Assembly (NCBI GenBank): GCA_016206165.1
Contig: JACQSD010000080.1
Coordinates: forward strand, 1 to 7,734
Source of the DNA: Candidatus Uhrbacteria bacterium
GTDB lineage: Bacteria; Patescibacteriota; Patescibacteriia; JACQSD01
Length of the DNA stretch: 7,734 bases
Direction: 5' to 3'
Position numbers and translations under genes: made by a program. Position 1 is the first letter of the stretch, and each line of letters begins with the position of its first letter. Positions 4,990 to 7,734 of this stretch are shown piece after piece. The notes under the pieces are model-generated. The model had not been told where the DNA came from. It ran no database searches and was given only the letters and a program-made list of their open reading frames with translations.

Positions 4990-5967
4990 TCATTCAATCT
5001 TCCAACCCTCTTCCGTCTCGACGAGTTTTCCTTCAATCGTAAACCCCGCAGCCTTCCGGTGTCCCCCACCACCAAATGCAAGCGCGAGCTTCCCCACATC
5101 GACATCACTTCGCGTCGTTCGAAAACTTCCTTTAATTTTGCCGCCGTCCAATTCTTTCACAATGAGGACGGCTTTTGTTTCACCAAGATTATTCAAAAAA
5201 TTTGCGATGCCTTCAAGCGATTCCTCATCAGAACCAAATTCCTCCACATCGCGCCGCGTCACCACAGTGACCGCGCAATCCACTGTCCCGCTTTTTGTCA
5301 ACCGCGCAAGCATTCTCCCCCAAAGTTGTAAATCGGCGCGCTCCTTATTCCGCATTGTCTCACGCAACACTTCTGGGAATCGAGCGCCGCGGAGTAAACA
5401 TGCCGCCGCACATTGGAGCGAACTTGCTGTCGTCGCCGGATTCGTGAATGCAGTGGTATCCGTTACCGCACCAGTAAGGAGGCAGGTGGCAATATTCCGA
5501 TCGATCGCAATGTTGCACGCTTCAAAAAATCTCCAAAGAACCTCGGTTGTTGATGCTGCTTCAGGGAGGACAACATTCACATCCGCAAAATAAAGATTTG
5601 TGCGGTGATGATCAAATTGAAGAAGCATTGGTCGTTTTGCAAATACGCCAAGATGCCGATCAAACCCAGAATACGGAATATCACTTGCATCAAAAAAAAT
5701 GACAAGATCAATCGCGCTGTGTGGGGCGCGGTCAACGGTGGTGATGAATGATTCAATTTTTGGGAGAAACGACCAAATGGGTCCTGGGGCATCCTCACAA
5801 AAAGCAGTGTATGATTTCTTCCGCGCATCGAGCACCTGCATCATTGCGGTTGCAGCACCAAGCGTATCGCCATCGGGTTTCCGATGCGATACGAGGAGAA
5901 TATGTCGCGCTCCATCGATTGCCGCAAGCGCGTGCTTCGCTTGATAGAGAAAATCCATAATCAACAT
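4990..5967 (-). CDS. nrnA: DHH/DHHA1 phosphoesterase, NrnA-type nanoRNase/pAp phosphatase
   Basis: A 325-residue cytoplasmic enzyme with both domains of the DHH superfamily at usual length. Motif I is SHRKPDGDTLGA (27-38), with H28, D32 and D34. Motif II is FFDASD (91-96). Motif III is FDHH (118-121), followed by a conserved TGAVTDTTAF segment containing D170. These residues hold two metal ions, usually manganese. The DHHA1 half ends in the RNA/substrate-binding GGGGHRKAAGF (299-309). Known relatives degrade 2-5-nt RNAs and dephosphorylate pAp; which activity dominates here is unknown. Its place after infB and rbfA matches a widely conserved gene order. ATG codons occur at 5967 and 5958. AGGG lies one base before the first but 10 nt before the second, so the true protein may start at residue 4 (MDFLYQAK). 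A strong hairpin separates it from rbfA. Confidence 0.92.
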   Translation of the reverse strand: MLIMDFLYQAKHALAAIDGARHILLVSHRKPDGDTLGAATAMMQVLDARKKSYTAFCEDAPGPIWSFLPKIESFITTVDRAPHSAIDLVIFFDASDIPYSGFDRHLGVFAKRPMLLQFDHHRTNLYFADVNVVLPEAASTTEVLWRFFEACNIAIDRNIATCLLTGAVTDTTAFTNPATTASSLQCAAACLLRGARFPEVLRETMRNKERADLQLWGRMLARLTKSGTVDCAVTVVTRRDVEEFGSDEESLEGIANFLNNLGETKAVLIVKELDGGKIKGSFRTTRSDVDVGKLALAFGGGGHRKAAGFTIEGKLVETEEGWKIE

Positions 5968-6012
5968 ACCCTATCGCATATATACATAATTGGCAAGGGT
6001 ATATACATCAAA

Positions 6013-6048
6013 GAGACCGGGTCTCTAAAATTACAGAGACCCGGTCTC
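6013..6048 (-). terminator. Perfect 14-bp hairpin between rbfA and nrnA (terminator or processing site)
   Basis: GAGACCGGGTCTCT (6013-6026) and AGAGACCCGGTCTC (6035-6048) are perfect inverted copies with an 8-base loop. Each arm is itself a palindrome, GAGACC-N-GGTCTC. On the minus strand the hairpin starts 25 nt after the rbfA stop and is followed by TTTGATGTATAT, a short broken U-tract. It may partly end the infB-rbfA transcript or stabilise the processed 3' end while nrnA is read from leak-through or its own promoter. A weak candidate promoter for nrnA (TTGATG, 17 bp, TATGTA on the minus strand) directly follows. Confidence 0.5.
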
Positions 6049-6073
6049 CGAAGTGGAATGACGCAGACTCCTT

Positions 6074-6421
6074 CTACACCTCTCCTTTCTGGTGCAGATC
6101 ATCAAGAATTGATTCAACGGCTGACGCATGCTCCTCGGTCGGATCAAGTGCGAATTGAATTTGCGGCACATGATGCATGAAAAGCTTTCCGTTGAGCATC
6201 GATTGCACCCTCCCACGCGCACGAGTGAGCATCTGGAGCGCTTGCGCATGTTTGATAAACGGGAGTACGCTCACAAAAATCTTGGCGTTTCGGAGATCGG
6301 GGTGTGTCTCGACGCGCGTCACCGTTACAAAACAATCGCGCGGAAATTCAATATCACGACGGAAATACTCTGCCACTTCCCGTTGAATGAGTTCATTCAC
6401 TTGGTCAATACGACGGCTCAT
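6074..6421 (-). CDS. rbfA: Ribosome-binding factor A
   Basis: A 115-residue protein, the normal size of RbfA, a single KH-type RNA-binding domain that acts late in 30S assembly near the 5' end of 16S rRNA. The family pattern is clear. An N-terminal helix, RIDQVNELIQREVAEYF (4-20), leads to the strand FVTVTRVETHPDLRNAKIFVSVL (31-53) with the conserved V-x-x-x-x-D-L-x-x-A-K core. Then comes the helix LQMLTRARGRVQSML (62-76), and P-x-I-x-F-A-L-D (85-92) ends the fold, with a short acidic tail. The gene lies directly downstream of infB as in many bacteria. Its start has no Shine-Dalgarno; instead an array of AGCTAACN octamers runs right up to the ATG. Confidence 0.95.
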   Translation of the reverse strand: MSRRIDQVNELIQREVAEYFRRDIEFPRDCFVTVTRVETHPDLRNAKIFVSVLPFIKHAQALQMLTRARGRVQSMLNGKLFMHHVPQIQFALDPTEEHASAVESILDDLHQKGEV

Positions 6422-6509
6422 GGTAGCTGCGTTAGCTGGTTAGCTGCTTAGCTAGTTAGCTTATCTTTATCCAAAAGCTAACAAAGCTAACGAAGCTAGT
6501 GAAGCTCTA
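6422..6509. repeat. Opposed micro-repeat arrays filling the infB-rbfA gap
   Basis: The whole 88-bp gap is built from one motif in two orientations. On the rbfA side four octamers with exact 8-bp period run GTTAGCTG, GTTAGCTG, CTTAGCTA, GTTAGCTT (6431-6462), with a related GGTAGCTGC at 6422-6430. After a 12-bp spacer (6463-6474), reverse-complementary units with 9-bp period start at 6475, 6484, 6493 and 6502: AAGCTAACA, AAGCTAACG, AAGCTAGTG, AAGCTCTAT. They end at the infB stop codon. In RNA the inner units pair perfectly over 8 bp and several registers are possible. The infB stop is itself in TTAGCG/CGCTAA (6510-6524). Confidence 0.75.
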
Positions 6510-7734
6510 TTAGCGATCCGCTAACGTCCGTGCATGTGATTCTTCTTTGTACACGAGGAGGACATCGTGCTCATGAACCTGAACGTCGGTCTTTAACCGA
6601 AATCCACACTCCGCTCCCTTCGTCACTTCATGCACCACCTGCTGCCCGACACGAAGCTCCATAAGCTCTCCTTTCCCAATCGTCTCTCCTTGCCGTTGTA
6701 TAGTCACTAAGTTCTGTGTACGGACAATGCCATCAAGCATCTTTCCTCCAACCACAAGCCCCTTCTTTTCTTGTTTAAATATCTTCAGCACCTGAACCTT
6801 CCCTACATCCACATGTTCCACGCGCGGTGCAAGAAGTGCAGTCAGCGTTGCTTCAATATCTTTAAGAAGATCATAGATAATTCTATATGTCTTCATGGAA
6901 ATGTGCTTCTCGCGCGCCATTTCCGCGGCTGCCTCTGTGGGCTCCACGCTAAATCCTACAATCGCAGCGTCGGTTGTTTGCGCAAATGTCACATCGCTTT
7001 CCGTGATTGCTCCCAGTCCTTTTTGTACAATACGCACCTTCGCCTGTGGATGCGACCGCTGCTCAAGCGCCAAGATGATCGCTTCAAGTGAGCCTGCAAC
7101 ATCGGCGCGGATAATAAGATTCAATACCTTCACCCCTTTCTCCTCATCGCCACTCCGTGGGCGTGTGATTGATGTTGCAAGTTGCGTCTTTTCAATCTCT
7201 CGTGTCCGTGTCTTTCGGTCGAGTGTTTTCATGTCCTGTACCACACGAACAACATCACCAACCGCGGGAGCAAGTTTCAATCCGACAATTTTCACTGGCA
7301 TGCCCGGTGTCCCTGCACGAATGATTTTCCCTTGAAAATCACGAAGTGCTCGTGCCTTTCCATAAAACAAATCATCAACAGCAAGTACTGCATTTGGCTT
7401 CAACACACCCGCTTGGATGAGCATCGTCGCAACTGGCCCCTCTCCTGTATCAACGTGTGACTCAATGATTGTTCCAAGGGCGTCCGTATCATACACCGCC
7501 GTCAATGTTTCTTTGTGGAGATCGGAAAAAAGCACGATCATTTCAAGCAACGCATCAATGCCATCCCCAGTTTTTGCGGAGAGTGGAATCGCGGGCGTAC
7601 TCCCACCCCACCCCTCAAGGAGTACCTTTTGCTCCGCGAGTTGTTGCTTCACGCGTTCAATGTTTGCTTCAGGTTTATCAACTTTATTCAATGCAATAAT
7701 ATACGGCAGTTCTGCACCTTGAATGATATGGAGC
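6510..7734 (-). CDS. infB: Translation initiation factor IF-2, C-terminal part (5' end beyond the window)
   Basis: About 407 C-terminal residues are visible; the frame stays open through the window edge at 7734, so the N-terminal region and the first GTPase motifs are missing. The visible part begins in the G domain, with LHIIQGAELPYIIALNKVDKP holding the guanine-specifying NKVD and, about 40 residues later, the G5 motif SAKTG. The following domains include the GEGPVATMLIQAGVL segment (domain II), RADVAGSLEAIILAL leading to a domain III, and the C-terminal fMet-tRNA-binding barrel with VVGGKMLDGIVRTQ, GKGELMELR and KGAECGFRL. IF-2 is the GTPase that brings initiator tRNA to the 30S subunit. 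The TTG at 7689-7691 is an internal leucine codon inside the GTPase core, not a start. The protein ends TLADR, encoded in a small inverted repeat. rbfA and nrnA follow on the same strand. Confidence 0.97.
   Translation of the reverse strand, partial: LHIIQGAELPYIIALNKVDKPEANIERVKQQLAEQKVLLEGWGGSTPAIPLSAKTGDGIDALLEMIVLFSDLHKETLTAVYDTDALGTIIESHVDTGEGPVATMLIQAGVLKPNAVLAVDDLFYGKARALRDFQGKIIRAGTPGMPVKIVGLKLAPAVGDVVRVVQDMKTLDRKTRTREIEKTQLATSITRPRSGDEEKGVKVLNLIIRADVAGSLEAIILALEQRSHPQAKVRIVQKGLGAITESDVTFAQTTDAAIVGFSVEPTEAAAEMAREKHISMKTYRIIYDLLKDIEATLTALLAPRVEHVDVGKVQVLKIFKQEKKGLVVGGKMLDGIVRTQNLVTIQRQGETIGKGELMELRVGQQVVHEVTKGAECGFRLKTDVQVHEHDVLLVYKEESHARTLADR

Noticed and set aside
6422..6509. CRISPR array
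   Set aside because: Units are 8-9 bp with no unique spacers; these are micro-tandem repeats.
6510..7691. A 393-residue infB gene starting at the TTG at 7691
   Set aside because: The frame continues to the window edge and residues before the TTG match the IF-2 GTPase core, so the TTG is internal.

Overview
The window looks like chromosomal DNA from a bacterium with a compact genome, most likely of the Candidate Phyla Radiation (Patescibacteria). This is an inference from style, not a marker-gene result. The supporting signs are a VanW/peptidoglycan-binding wall protein, short single-domain enzymes (HIT, HD, DHH), a tRNA gene without an encoded CCA end, start codons mostly lacking a Shine-Dalgarno sequence, and gene gaps filled with short repeats and palindromes. 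All reading frames use the standard code. I see no transposase, integrase, phage gene or CRISPR array.

Left part (1-2138), all genes on the minus strand. In transcription order these are tRNA-Glu(UUC), a large inverted-repeat element containing copies of the tRNA 3' end, a HIT-family hydrolase, an HD-fold protein whose HD doublet reads MD, a 40-bp palindrome, and a membrane-anchored protein of unknown function. That last gene ends inside a cluster of GC-rich hairpins at the window edge.

Middle part (2178-4924), plus strand. Two strong sigma70-type promoters overlap head to head at 2178-2219. One fires left into tRNA-Glu. The other fires right into a three-gene operon: a small heat-shock protein (Hsp20), a DUF3006 protein, and a large membrane-anchored VanW-domain protein whose start overlaps the previous stop. 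The operon leader contains a cloverleaf-like double palindrome bounded by GTAG and CTAC, resembling a REP/BIME element. The operon plausibly joins a stress chaperone with cell-envelope functions.

Right part (4990-7734), minus strand. This holds the classical translation/RNA cluster infB (partial, its 5' end lies beyond the window), rbfA, and a DHH/DHHA1 phosphoesterase of the NrnA type. The infB-rbfA gap is made almost wholly of two opposed AGCTAAC/GTTAGCT micro-arrays. The rbfA-nrnA gap has a perfect 14-bp hairpin. The convergent nrnA/VanW gap has heptameric TTTAGNN repeats that run into the VanW coding tail.

The genes are mostly ordinary. What is unusual is the intergenic DNA: nearly every gap carries a distinct inverted or tandem repeat, several touching start or stop codons. 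No new multi-gene system could be demonstrated.
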